From Acidobacteriaceae bacterium UBA1795 (GTDB lineage Bacteria > Acidobacteriota > Terriglobia > Terriglobales > Acidobacteriaceae): DNA of 6,446 nucleotides. Numbering within the stretch: the stretch's first letter is position 1; every line of letters begins with the position of its first letter. The stretch lies in the NCBI GenBank assembly GCA_002314435.1, contig DCFV01000205.1, positions 11,782 through 18,227 of the forward strand, given 5' to 3'. This document shows positions 1 through 5,924 of the stretch, piece after piece. A model generated the notes under the pieces. The model saw only the letters and a program-made list of their open reading frames with translations. It ran no database searches and was not told the DNA's origin. Both the position numbers and the translations under genes were made by a program.

Positions 1-377
1 CCAGGAATGGCCACCAGACGCTTGACGAGGAACAAATACTGCGGCTTGCCGTCGGAGTCGACCGAGTCCGGCACCGGCTTGATGAAGACCACGATGTCCC
101 CGCGCTTCGGCTCGCGGTAATGCACGAGGGGCATCCACTTGGCGGCCGGGGCAAGGGTGATGCGATCGACGACGAGATGGTCGCCGACCAGCAGGGTCTT
201 TTCCATGGAACCGGACGGGATGACGAAGTTCTGACCCAGGAATGTGAGGATAAATAGCCCGACCACCAGCACCGAGCAGATGCTGGCCACCGCCTCAAAC
301 GGCGTCTCTTCCACCTTTTCCTGCGTGGGTGCGGCTTCGGGCGATGTCTTCGTGGGCGGCGTGTTTTTCCTGGTCAT
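1..377 (-). CDS. lepB: Type I signal peptidase (second of two), C-terminal part outside the window
   Basis: This is a membrane-bound serine protease of family S26, which cuts signal peptides from exported proteins on the outer face of the cytoplasmic membrane. Only 125 codons are in the window; the gene runs off the left edge. After a hydrophilic, Thr/Pro/Glu-rich start (residues 1-27) there is one membrane segment at about 29-48. It is followed by box B, IPSGSMEKTLLVGD, with the catalytic Ser57. The RGDIVVF motif is at 92-98 and LVKRLVAIP holds the general-base Lys119, so both catalytic residues are present. The ATG at 377 is chosen because a GAGAG stretch lies 7 bases upstream; an in-frame ATG at 416 would add 13 residues but has no visible ribosome binding site. 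The gene follows another lepB after about 150 bases in which I see no clear promoter or terminator, so both are probably co-transcribed. The assignment is firm; the true start is less so. Confidence 0.93.
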   Translation of the reverse strand, partial: MTRKNTPPTKTSPEAAPTQEKVEETPFEAVASICSVLVVGLFILTFLGQNFVIPSGSMEKTLLVGDHLVVDRITLAPAAKWMPLVHYREPKRGDIVVFIKPVPDSVDSDGKPQYLFLVKRLVAIP

Positions 378-527
378 CCTGTCGCTCTCGGCCGGAAGGG
401 CGGAATGTCTGTCCATCCATACGCGGCTGGGGTTGGGCAGGTTCCTCGGCTCGCGCACGCAGACCAGACCCGGACTGCGCGCCGGACCGCCGCGCCCTGC
501 AAAATCAGGGGGTTCCCAGGCGCCGTC

Positions 528-1319
528 TCAGTGCACTACGAGGAAGATTCTCTTCCAGCGTGCGAACCCTGCCAAACGCGCGGCCAGTTCCCTGTCGTGT
601 CCGAGTCTATCATCCGTAGCCTGTTGCACATCGGTGGCCGATGGCCGGGTCAGCGAGAAGTAGATCACCAGCGGGCGGGCCACGATAGCCTCGCGCGGCA
701 CGAGGCCCCAGAAGCGGGAATCCTTGCTGTGATTGCGATTGTCACCGAGCATGAAGTACTGGCCCGGCGGCACCACCAGTTCTCCGTTCTCGGTCAGGTT
801 CTGCAACTGGCGCCACCAAACGGGGTCAATGTTTGGGTCGGTATAGATGCGCCCTGGAAAATTGTCGCGAAAGGGGTTTGGCGCCGCCGGCTCGCGGGCC
901 ACATACGGTTCATTGAGCGGGGCCTCGTTCACCAGTACGTGGCCATCCTCGATCCGGATGTGGTCGCCCGGCACGCCCACCACGCGCTTGACCAGATAGG
1001 ACGGATCAGGGTGGTGGAAGACTACGATGTCGCCCCGCTCCACATTGCGATAGGGCAGCAAACGGCTCAGCAGGCTCCGAGGACTGCCAGCCGGTCCAAA
1101 AATCTGCTTGTTGACGAGCAGAAAGTCGCCCACCAGAAGCGTGCGCTCCATGCTTTCTGATGGAATGAGGAACGGCTGCAGCACAAACGTGAGAAGAAAA
1201 AGCGCCACGACCAAGGTCTGCAGAAGCGAGGCCAGGGCTTCAGGAACCGTGGGAAGATGACGCCAGGGCCGCACCGGCAACTGATAATGCCGGCTTCCGA
1301 GATGGTCTGGGGCGCTCAC
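528..1319 (-). CDS. lepB: Type I signal peptidase (first of two)
   Basis: This 263-residue S26-family signal peptidase I removes signal peptides from proteins leaving through Sec or Tat. A short cytoplasmic N-terminus leads to one membrane segment at about 29-52. Box B is IPSESMERTLLVGD with nucleophile Ser56. RGDIVVF is at 95-101, and YLVKRVVGVPGD contains the general base Lys111. The C-terminal conserved box GDNRNHSKDSRFWG starts at 192. After the catalytic core there is a tail of about 35 residues ending in FARWKRIFLVVH, similar to the RW..RI ending of many signal peptidases. The start is a GTG whose bases overlap the rnc stop codon (GTGA), which indicates translational coupling to rnc. 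It shares catalytic boxes with the following lepB but differs in length and sequence between boxes B and D, so the two are diverged paralogues rather than a recent duplication. Pairing of lepB with rnc is common in bacteria, although Escherichia coli has the order lepB-rnc. Confidence 0.96.
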   Translation of the reverse strand: MSAPDHLGSRHYQLPVRPWRHLPTVPEALASLLQTLVVALFLLTFVLQPFLIPSESMERTLLVGDFLLVNKQIFGPAGSPRSLLSRLLPYRNVERGDIVVFHHPDPSYLVKRVVGVPGDHIRIEDGHVLVNEAPLNEPYVAREPAAPNPFRDNFPGRIYTDPNIDPVWWRQLQNLTENGELVVPPGQYFMLGDNRNHSKDSRFWGLVPREAIVARPLVIYFSLTRPSATDVQQATDDRLGHDRELAARLAGFARWKRIFLVVH

Positions 1320-2122
1320 GACTGGGCAGATTCCTCTACTTCGGCACCGGGAACGGGCTGGTGTGCCGCCGTGAGGCGGGCAAGGGCGCGTCGTGCGGCA
1401 TCCTGCTCGGCATGCTTCTTGGTGCTGCCTGTACCGCGCGCAAGCGGCTTGCCGGGCTCGCCTTCTGCCGACTTCAGACGCACTTCCACAAGGAAGCGTT
1501 TGCGATGATCGGGACCGCTCTCACTCTTGACCTTGTATATCGGGGTTCCGGCCCGTGACGCCTGCAGATACTCCTGCAAAGCGGACTTGTAGTTACCTAG
1601 CGCCGCCCCGGAGCGCAACTCCTCTGCCAGCTGCTCGACAGCGTCGCCCATCACGTAGCGGCGGACAAAGCCCCGAGCCGGCTCCAGGCCTCCATCAAGA
1701 AACAGCGCCCCGATCACTGCTTCCATGGTGTTCGATAGCACGGTGGATTTGCTGCGCAGGCCGCTACGGTCTTCTCCGCGGCTCAGCCGCAGGTGCTCAC
1801 CCAGGCCGATCGCGTTGGCCACTTCGGCCATGTGCTGGCGGCTGACCAGCTGCGCGCGAACTCGGGTCAGTTCGCCCTCAGACCACTCGGGATGCAGCAG
1901 AAACAGCGCCTCGCCGACCATCAGCCCGAGTACCGCGTCGCCCAGAAATTCCAAGCGCTCGTTATCTCCAGAAAGCGTTCCCTGCCCACTCGTCGCGGCT
2001 GGGTCCTTGCTTTGGGCGCGCTGATGGGCAAGCGAGCGATGGGTAAGCGCGCGCACCAGCAGCGCCGGCTTGGCAAAGCCATGCCCAAGTGCTGCTTCCA
2101 GTTCTGCCAGAGGCGTCTCCAC
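1316..2122 (-). CDS. rnc: Ribonuclease III
   Basis: RNase III cleaves double-stranded RNA, notably rRNA precursors and structured mRNA leaders, as a Mg-dependent homodimer in the cytoplasm. With the GTG start at 2122 the protein has 268 residues, close to the family norm of 220-260. The signature NERLEFLGDAVLG is at 54-66; Glu55, Glu58 and Asp62 match Escherichia coli Glu38, Glu41 and Asp45. A second active-site stretch, SNTMEAVIGALFLDGG, starts at 130 and carries the essential Glu134, but has Asn131 where E. coli has Asp114. The double-stranded RNA binding domain is at about 177-252 and ends in STKKHAEQDAARRAL. A short Ser/Gly/Gln-rich insertion (about residues 36-52) precedes the signature. 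The start is chosen because GAGGGGAA sits just upstream; an upstream GTG at 2236 would add 38 residues with no ribosome binding site and no family-like sequence. The stop overlaps the lepB start by 4 bases. Confidence 0.95.
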   Translation of the reverse strand: METPLAELEAALGHGFAKPALLVRALTHRSLAHQRAQSKDPAATSGQGTLSGDNERLEFLGDAVLGLMVGEALFLLHPEWSEGELTRVRAQLVSRQHMAEVANAIGLGEHLRLSRGEDRSGLRSKSTVLSNTMEAVIGALFLDGGLEPARGFVRRYVMGDAVEQLAEELRSGAALGNYKSALQEYLQASRAGTPIYKVKSESGPDHRKRFLVEVRLKSAEGEPGKPLARGTGSTKKHAEQDAARRALARLTAAHQPVPGAEVEESAQS

Positions 2123-2126
2123 CTGT

Positions 2127-2133
2127 TCCCCTC
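2127..2133 (-). promoter_or_regulatory. Ribosome binding site deciding the rnc start
   Basis: On the minus strand the sequence reads GAGGGGAACAG and then GTG. The purine run GAGGGGA matches the anti-Shine-Dalgarno sequence at a normal distance from the GTG at 2122. The upstream in-frame GTG at 2236 lacks anything comparable, so this site favours the shorter, 268-residue RNase III. Confidence 0.6.
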
Positions 2134-2203
2134 GACCGATCCGATTGGCCAGAGCAACAGCCCGACCGCTCCTGCCACAGCAGTGCCTGCCGGACTCAGG
2201 GCC

Positions 2204-2226
2204 CTTGGTTTCTATTAGAACCCAAG
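2204..2226 (-). repeat. Imperfect inverted repeat (hairpin) ahead of rnc
   Basis: In the minus-strand transcript CTTGGGTTCT and AGAAACCAAG form a 10-base-pair arm with a single mismatch (G opposite A) around the 3-base loop AAT. It lies 28 bases past the stop of the exported-protein gene and about 80 bases before the rnc start. It has no U-tract after it, so it does not look like an intrinsic terminator. It could be a processing or control element in the rnc leader; RNase III of E. coli cleaves a stem in its own leader. The structure is seen, the role is inferred. Confidence 0.45.
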
Positions 2227-2254
2227 CCGGGGCCACCCGCGCAGGCGGAATGAC

Positions 2255-4045
2255 CTATTGCGGCTGGGGCGTCCCCGATTGGCTACTGGCTGGCGGCGCA
2301 CCTGGCTTGGCTGGCGCTCCATCCGTATCGTCGTCCGCGTCCTCTTCGCAACTGTGGCCGCGTACCGCATAGGCGGACTTCACGCCACGCTCCGCAGCCA
2401 GACGCGTATCCTGCGAGCCGTCGCGGTTGGCGAGTGCCTGCTTGTATTCGGCCAATGCCTCGTCGCGCCTGCACTCCAGATCGAGCATGCGGCCTAGATA
2501 GATGTGCGACCAGGCAAGGAGCCGCGGCTCCTTGCTGGTTGCCACCGTCTTCTGAAAGCGGTCGACGGCCTCGCCGGGGTGACCGGTAAGGATCGCGGCG
2601 CGGGCCAGGATAAAGTTGGCGCGGGCTGTGTCGGCCACTGATTCGAGGGTATCCGAGTGCACGGTAAGAGACTGTCTTGCAAGTGCGCTGGCCGTGGCCA
2701 GATCTCCGGCCTCCAGACGCGCCTCAGCCAGATCCAGGCCAGTGAGCAAGCGCGGCTTGCTGCGCTGTAGCACGTCGCCGTCAGCCTGAGCGTCAAACTC
2801 GGTCTGGCGGGCACGGTGCACTTGCTGGTCGATGTCCATCGAATAAACCATTTCGCCAATGGTGTCGCGCAAACTGGCCGGATCCTTCTCAAACTGCAAC
2901 AACTGCTCGTAGAAGTACTGCGAGAGTACGAAGCCCTGGGTCATGTTGTGGCGCACGGTGGCCACGCGCACGGCTTCCATCTTCTCTTCTACGGCCTGCT
3001 GCTCGCGCTGGTAGCGGGGCAGTTGGGAACGGTCGACACCGGCGGGAATCTTGTAAGCCGAAATGCCGGTGTTCATGGTGCGCGCCTCAATGGCCTTGAT
3101 AAGGCACTCGACGGTCAGAGCCACGGCGTCATTGCGGTAGCGGAATTCAAGCGGCGCTTCGCGAATCTCCTTGAGGATCGGCTGGGTGCGGTCGATGGCG
3201 TTGGCACGCACGTAGAGCAGCGGTTCGATGACATAGTGCAGATAGGTATGACGCACCGAGTCCATGGGAATGGTGCCGTTGACAGGCGAAACCACCACCA
3301 CGTAGTCCGTTCCGTAGACGCGTGCGTTCACCAGCTTGGGCGACAGAAGCGGCTCCATCACCACGATGAACCGCCGCCCGTCATAGGTGCTGGCCGGCGT
3401 CTTGAGATAGAGATTGGTGCTCACGATCATCTTCGAGAGCGGATCATGCAGCTTGTCAGTTTCTTCGTCATAAGTGCGGTGCACGGTGAGCCAGATGCCG
3501 TGCAGGTCCGTGGCCGCAGCAAAGTCGCGCAGCAGAGGCGCGAACTCCGCCACCTGCGTCGCATCCGGGGGCATCTCCGTCAACTCCACGGTGGTCTCGA
3601 GGTCCGGCGGCGGGCTCAGGTAAAGCGCGAGGGAGATGTACTGCGAAATGTCCTTTTCAGAGCCTGTGAGCCGATGCTGGGCGATGAAGAGGCACGCCTT
3701 ATCGCGCTTGGCGCGGGCATCTTCACTCTTGGCCAGAGCCTGGTTGATCTCCTCGCGCACGCGTTTGCGGATCGGGGCACTGTCGTCCAAACCATCGTCA
3801 TAGCTGCAGGCGTTCAGTGCCGCGGACATGGCGAACACCTGTTCCGAGCTGATCAAAGATATAGTGGGACCGGCGGGATCGACCAGCGTAGGAGTCTTCT
3901 CCTGAGCCTGGTTCACAGGCGCCGCGGACGAGGAACTCCGCCCAGAAGCGGCCTGAGCCGAAAGCCGCGCCGGGACCGAAACCGCCGCGGCACACAACAC
4001 CGCGGCAACCGCGATGGTCAACTGACGAAAAAAGGAAGACGGCAT
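2255..4045 (-). CDS. Exported protein of unknown function with degenerate gluzincin-like core and C-terminal TPR-like repeats
   Basis: I do not recognise a named family for this 596-residue protein. Residues 1-31 are a Sec signal peptide: a short start with FFRQ, then an Ala/Val-rich core, then ARLSAQA before the likely cleavage site. A low-complexity Ser/Ala linker follows. The middle (about 60-400) contains VRHTYLHYVIEPLL at 264-277. This resembles an HExxH metallopeptidase helix in which the catalytic Glu is Thr, while both His (266, 270) and a downstream Glu313 in TVECLIKAIEAR could still bind metal. Residues about 432-541 contain helical pairs such as AWSHIYLGRMLDLECRRDEA, typical of tetratricopeptide repeats. 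The tail is acidic and then Pro/Ser-rich. The ATG at 4045 is preferred over a TTG at 4066, because AGGG lies 9 bases upstream and the TTG overlaps a good -10 box. The gene follows the anti-sigma gene after 70 bases and probably has its own promoter. It is likely periplasmic; the function is unknown. Confidence 0.88.
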   Translation of the reverse strand: MPSSFFRQLTIAVAAVLCAAAVSVPARLSAQAASGRSSSSAAPVNQAQEKTPTLVDPAGPTISLISSEQVFAMSAALNACSYDDGLDDSAPIRKRVREEINQALAKSEDARAKRDKACLFIAQHRLTGSEKDISQYISLALYLSPPPDLETTVELTEMPPDATQVAEFAPLLRDFAAATDLHGIWLTVHRTYDEETDKLHDPLSKMIVSTNLYLKTPASTYDGRRFIVVMEPLLSPKLVNARVYGTDYVVVVSPVNGTIPMDSVRHTYLHYVIEPLLYVRANAIDRTQPILKEIREAPLEFRYRNDAVALTVECLIKAIEARTMNTGISAYKIPAGVDRSQLPRYQREQQAVEEKMEAVRVATVRHNMTQGFVLSQYFYEQLLQFEKDPASLRDTIGEMVYSMDIDQQVHRARQTEFDAQADGDVLQRSKPRLLTGLDLAEARLEAGDLATASALARQSLTVHSDTLESVADTARANFILARAAILTGHPGEAVDRFQKTVATSKEPRLLAWSHIYLGRMLDLECRRDEALAEYKQALANRDGSQDTRLAAERGVKSAYAVRGHSCEEDADDDTDGAPAKPGAPPASSQSGTPQPQ

Positions 4046-4065
4046 CAATGTGAACCCTGCCTGCA

Positions 4066-4094
4066 AGGATAGTTAGACGCGCCAACAGGGTCAA
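4066..4094 (-). promoter_or_regulatory. Sigma-70-type promoter of the exported-protein gene
   Basis: On the minus strand TTGACC (4094-4089) and TATCCT (4071-4066) are separated by exactly 17 bases. The -35 box matches 5 of 6 and the -10 box 4 of 6 consensus positions. The expected transcript start, near 4059, gives a very short leader before the ATG at 4045. It lies in the gap after the anti-sigma stop codon and would let the downstream genes be expressed independently of the sigma factor. Confidence 0.45.
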
Positions 4095-4115
4095 ACGGGA
4101 GGTACACGCGGCAAT

Positions 4116-4802
4116 TTAGCCGCGGACCGAGACGCCAGAGAACGACAGTACCGCAAGCCCACGGACCGGCTGACCAAAGAATCGCGCCGGCTCAAAGCGG
4201 CTGGCCACCAGCAGGCTCTCCACCTGGCTTCGGGTTGCCGAATCGGTCGGACCGGAGACGATGCGATAGTCGTAGACCTCGCCCTGACCGTTTACGTAAG
4301 CCTCGACGATTATCGGGCCGGAAATATTGATCTGATCGGCGGTAGAACCGCCGCCGCTGGCCAGGTACAACAGCCGAGGAGCAGTCGCATCGCCCAGCGG
4401 TTCGTCGCCCTTGGCTTGGACCAGTTCGGGCCGGGTGAACATGCCAACCAGCACCGTGACAGTACCCAGCAGCAGCACCGCGCTGGCAAAGCCAGCAGCG
4501 GCCTGCAGCATAAACGGCCCTACGGTGTTTCTCCAAACCAGGTTCGCCCCGGCGAAAATGCTCTTGCGGCTGCGTGCCCGCTCACGACTCACCGCGACAC
4601 GGATGCGCAGCAACATATCTTCCGGCTCAGCCACGGGGCCCAAAGACGCCAGGGCGGCGGCATTACGGCGCAGCGCCAAGAACTCGGCGCCGCAGGCCGG
4701 GCACCTCTCAAGGTGTGCGGCAATGCGCTGCATCTCGCGTCCGGTCATCCGGCCGTCCAGATACTCAGAGAACCGGGATTGCATGGAATCGCAGCTGCTC
4801 AT
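4116..4802 (-). CDS. Membrane anti-sigma factor: zinc-binding head, one membrane segment, TonB-C-like outer domain
   Basis: This 228-residue protein is the probable partner that holds the neighbouring ECF sigma factor inactive. The N-terminus has the zf-HC2 / anti-sigma zinc signature: Cys4, then the FSEYLDGRM helix, then His30, Cys34 and Cys37 in HLERCPAC. A single hydrophobic segment at about 95-122 crosses the membrane. The C-terminus (about 163-228) looks like the TonB C-terminal fold: PIIVEAYVNGQGEVYDYRIV, then SRFEPARFFGQPVRG and a final beta strand. This matches the family pattern V..dG.V...rVv...rF.PA..nG.PV. That domain should lie outside the membrane and may act as sensor or partner-binding part. 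Its ATG overlaps the sigma stop (ATGA), so the two are translationally coupled, as is usual for sigma/anti-sigma pairs. The anti-sigma role is inferred from the zinc motif and the pairing. The head-plus-TonB-C combination is less usual. Confidence 0.88.
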   Translation of the reverse strand: MSSCDSMQSRFSEYLDGRMTGREMQRIAAHLERCPACGAEFLALRRNAAALASLGPVAEPEDMLLRIRVAVSRERARSRKSIFAGANLVWRNTVGPFMLQAAAGFASAVLLLGTVTVLVGMFTRPELVQAKGDEPLGDATAPRLLYLASGGGSTADQINISGPIIVEAYVNGQGEVYDYRIVSGPTDSATRSQVESLLVASRFEPARFFGQPVRGLAVLSFSGVSVRG

Positions 4803-5491
4803 TGCGCCTCCTCTCCCAAGGAGAGATCGAGCCCCTTGCCGGATACAGCTTCCTCTGCGGAACGCGGCGCTGCTAGCAGCGCCTTCAGGCAGGCGCGTCC
4901 GCGCACCAGCCTCGACTTGACCGTTCCCAGGTTCACGCCTTGCATCTCCGCCACTTCCTCGTAAACAAATCCCTCAATATCGCGCAGGATCAACGTCGTG
5001 CGATAAGGCTCAGGCACCCGCTGCAATGCAGCCTCCACCCGAGTCTGATTCTCCGAGTGCACTGCCATATCGAACGGCGACTCGGACGGGTCCACCAGCG
5101 TGTCCTTCAACCGCAGCGGCACTCCGCAGTCGGAGTCGGCCACTTCCTGCTCCATCGGAACTTCCTGCTGCTTGTGGCGCATCCACCAGCGGCGCTGGTT
5201 GCTGGCCTCGCGCAGGGCGATCCGGTAAATCCAGGTGCGCAAGGACGACTCACCGTGAAACCCTCCCACCCCACGGAAGATCTTCACAAAGACTTCCTGA
5301 GTCAGGTCGGCTGCGTCTGCACGGTCCAGCACCGTACGAGCCAGCAGCGAGTAAATTGGCTGGTGATAGTGTGCGATGAGCCACGCGAACGCTTCCTCAG
5401 AACCAGCCCTGAGTTCATCGACAAGGGCCGCTTCCTCCGATTGAAGCGTAAACGCGCTGGCAAGATTGCCCATGGTGAGGTCCGCCTGCAA
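4799..5491 (-). CDS. ECF-family RNA polymerase sigma factor (RpoE-like)
   Basis: This is an extracytoplasmic-function sigma-70 factor that directs RNA polymerase to a small set of promoters when released by its anti-sigma factor. From the TTG at 5491 it has 230 residues. Region 2 spans about 32-100: EEAFAWLIAHYHQPIYSLL, then DLTQEVFVKIFR (62-73), then SSLRTWIYRIALREASNQRR. A variable, acidic linker of about 50 residues follows. Region 4 covers about 150-205 with VPEPYRTTLILRDIEGFVYE and the helix-turn-helix GVNLGTVKSRLVRGRACL. The TTG start is preferred because GGGAGGA lies 6 bases upstream; an in-frame ATG at 5473 (protein start MGNLASAF) is a good alternative with a weaker site. A TTG at 5602 would add a Cys-rich stretch unlike sigma factors. 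The next gene overlaps by 4 bases and encodes its likely anti-sigma factor. An ECF-like promoter upstream suggests self-activation. Confidence 0.93.
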   Translation of the reverse strand: MQADLTMGNLASAFTLQSEEAALVDELRAGSEEAFAWLIAHYHQPIYSLLARTVLDRADAADLTQEVFVKIFRGVGGFHGESSLRTWIYRIALREASNQRRWWMRHKQQEVPMEQEVADSDCGVPLRLKDTLVDPSESPFDMAVHSENQTRVEAALQRVPEPYRTTLILRDIEGFVYEEVAEMQGVNLGTVKSRLVRGRACLKALLAAPRSAEEAVSGKGLDLSLGEEAQ

Positions 5492-5497
5492 TGTCAG

Positions 5498-5504
5498 TCC
5501 TCCC
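5498..5504 (-). promoter_or_regulatory. Strong ribosome binding site of the sigma factor gene
   Basis: The minus strand reads GGGAGGA, followed by 6 bases and a TTG at 5491. It is the strongest Shine-Dalgarno match near this gene and argues for the rare TTG start. The competing ATG at 5473 has only GGCGGA at 7 bases. Confidence 0.55.
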
Positions 5505-5517
5505 ACAATATCGCAAT

Positions 5518-5536
5518 CGGTGCACGGTTTGCACCG
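5518..5536 (-). promoter_or_regulatory. Perfect hairpin in the sigma gene leader
   Basis: The minus-strand leader contains CGGTGCA, a 5-base loop AACCG, and TGCACCG: a perfect 7-base-pair stem. It ends 13 bases before the GGGAGGA ribosome binding site, so it could influence translation initiation or bind a dimeric protein at the DNA level. No U-tract follows, so it is not a terminator. The structure is seen; any regulatory role is inferred. Confidence 0.4.
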
Positions 5537-5685
5537 GCCCAACCCGGGGCATTGGCGATCAGCCGATCCTTTTCTCGGCCTTCCCGGCTGCAAGACCGCC
5601 AACCGGAAACCAACTGCTGCCTGTTAGGGCGCGGGAGACGAAACAGCCACTGCAAATTACCCACTGTCTCGCGCGTCCTATTCTC

Positions 5686-5715
5686 TTAGACACCGCGCCC
5701 CCCCTAAAGTGTTCC
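5686..5715 (-). promoter_or_regulatory. Candidate ECF-sigma promoter (autoregulation)
   Basis: On the minus strand GGAAC (5715-5711) and GTCTAA (5691-5686) are separated by 19 bases. These boxes match the GGAAC / GTC-type elements recognised by RpoE-like sigma factors; the gap is 1-2 bases longer than in the E. coli rpoE promoter. A run of seven G lies inside the spacer. The expected transcript would begin near 5679, about 190 bases before the sigma start codon. ECF factors often activate their own operon, which fits this position. Confidence 0.45.
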
Positions 5716-5869
5716 CGGTCACGGTCGTTTGGACGCTAAGTCTTTTCCGGCGGCGTCCTTCCGCGGGCCGTTTAGCCTGCACACCGGCTCGTCCGGCCAA
5801 AGTGCGGTGCATCTTCGCCCTGTGAAATTCTCCCGCCCGGGAATGCGCGCCCCAAAACAGGCGGCCGGT

Positions 5870-5898
5870 TTGACGAATCGCGCCTCAACAGCGAAAAT
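5870..5898 (+). promoter_or_regulatory. Sigma-70-type promoter of tRNA-Ala
   Basis: TTGACG (5870-5875) and GAAAAT (5893-5898) are separated by 17 bases, matching 5 of 6 and 4 of 6 consensus positions. Transcription would start near 5905, about 20 bases ahead of the tRNA 5' end, a typical leader for a single tRNA gene. Confidence 0.5.
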
Positions 5899-5924
5899 AG
5901 AAAAGTTGCAACCCCGCAGCATGT

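Larger units (their letters stand above)
5492..5924. other. Non-coding region between the sigma operon and the tRNA gene
   Basis: No convincing protein gene is present; the open frames here are either antisense or run into the tRNA. The left part is the presumed leader of the sigma gene, with the ribosome binding site, a 7-base-pair hairpin and an ECF-like promoter (5686-5715). The right end holds the tRNA promoter (5870-5898). For 5720-5865 I see nothing recognisable beyond ordinary GC-rich sequence. Confidence 0.7.

Noticed and set aside
378..527. Promoter or terminator between the two lepB genes
   Set aside because: Only a weak 5-base-pair stem (CCCTG/CAGGG) without a T-tract and no paired -35/-10 boxes were visible.
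405..1160. Open frame of 251 codons on the plus strand
   Set aside because: It lies opposite a clear lepB with all catalytic boxes and has no domain of its own.
2123..2236. Upstream GTG start for rnc adding 38 residues
   Set aside because: No ribosome binding site precedes it, the added sequence is not family-like, and a strong site precedes the GTG at 2122.
2816..4072. Open frame of 418 codons on the plus strand
   Set aside because: It is entirely antisense to the exported-protein gene, is rich in His/Arg/Gly as expected of a GC-rich mirror frame, and shows no recognisable domain. The minus-strand frame has a signal peptide and TPR-like repeats.
4416..4964. Plus-strand open frames opposite the anti-sigma and sigma genes
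   Set aside because: They are mirror frames of two well-supported genes and show no domain or ribosome binding site.
5492..5602. Upstream TTG start for the sigma factor adding 37 residues
   Set aside because: The extra stretch is Cys/Pro/Gly-rich and unlike a sigma factor N-terminus, and it would run through the leader hairpin and the strong ribosome binding site.
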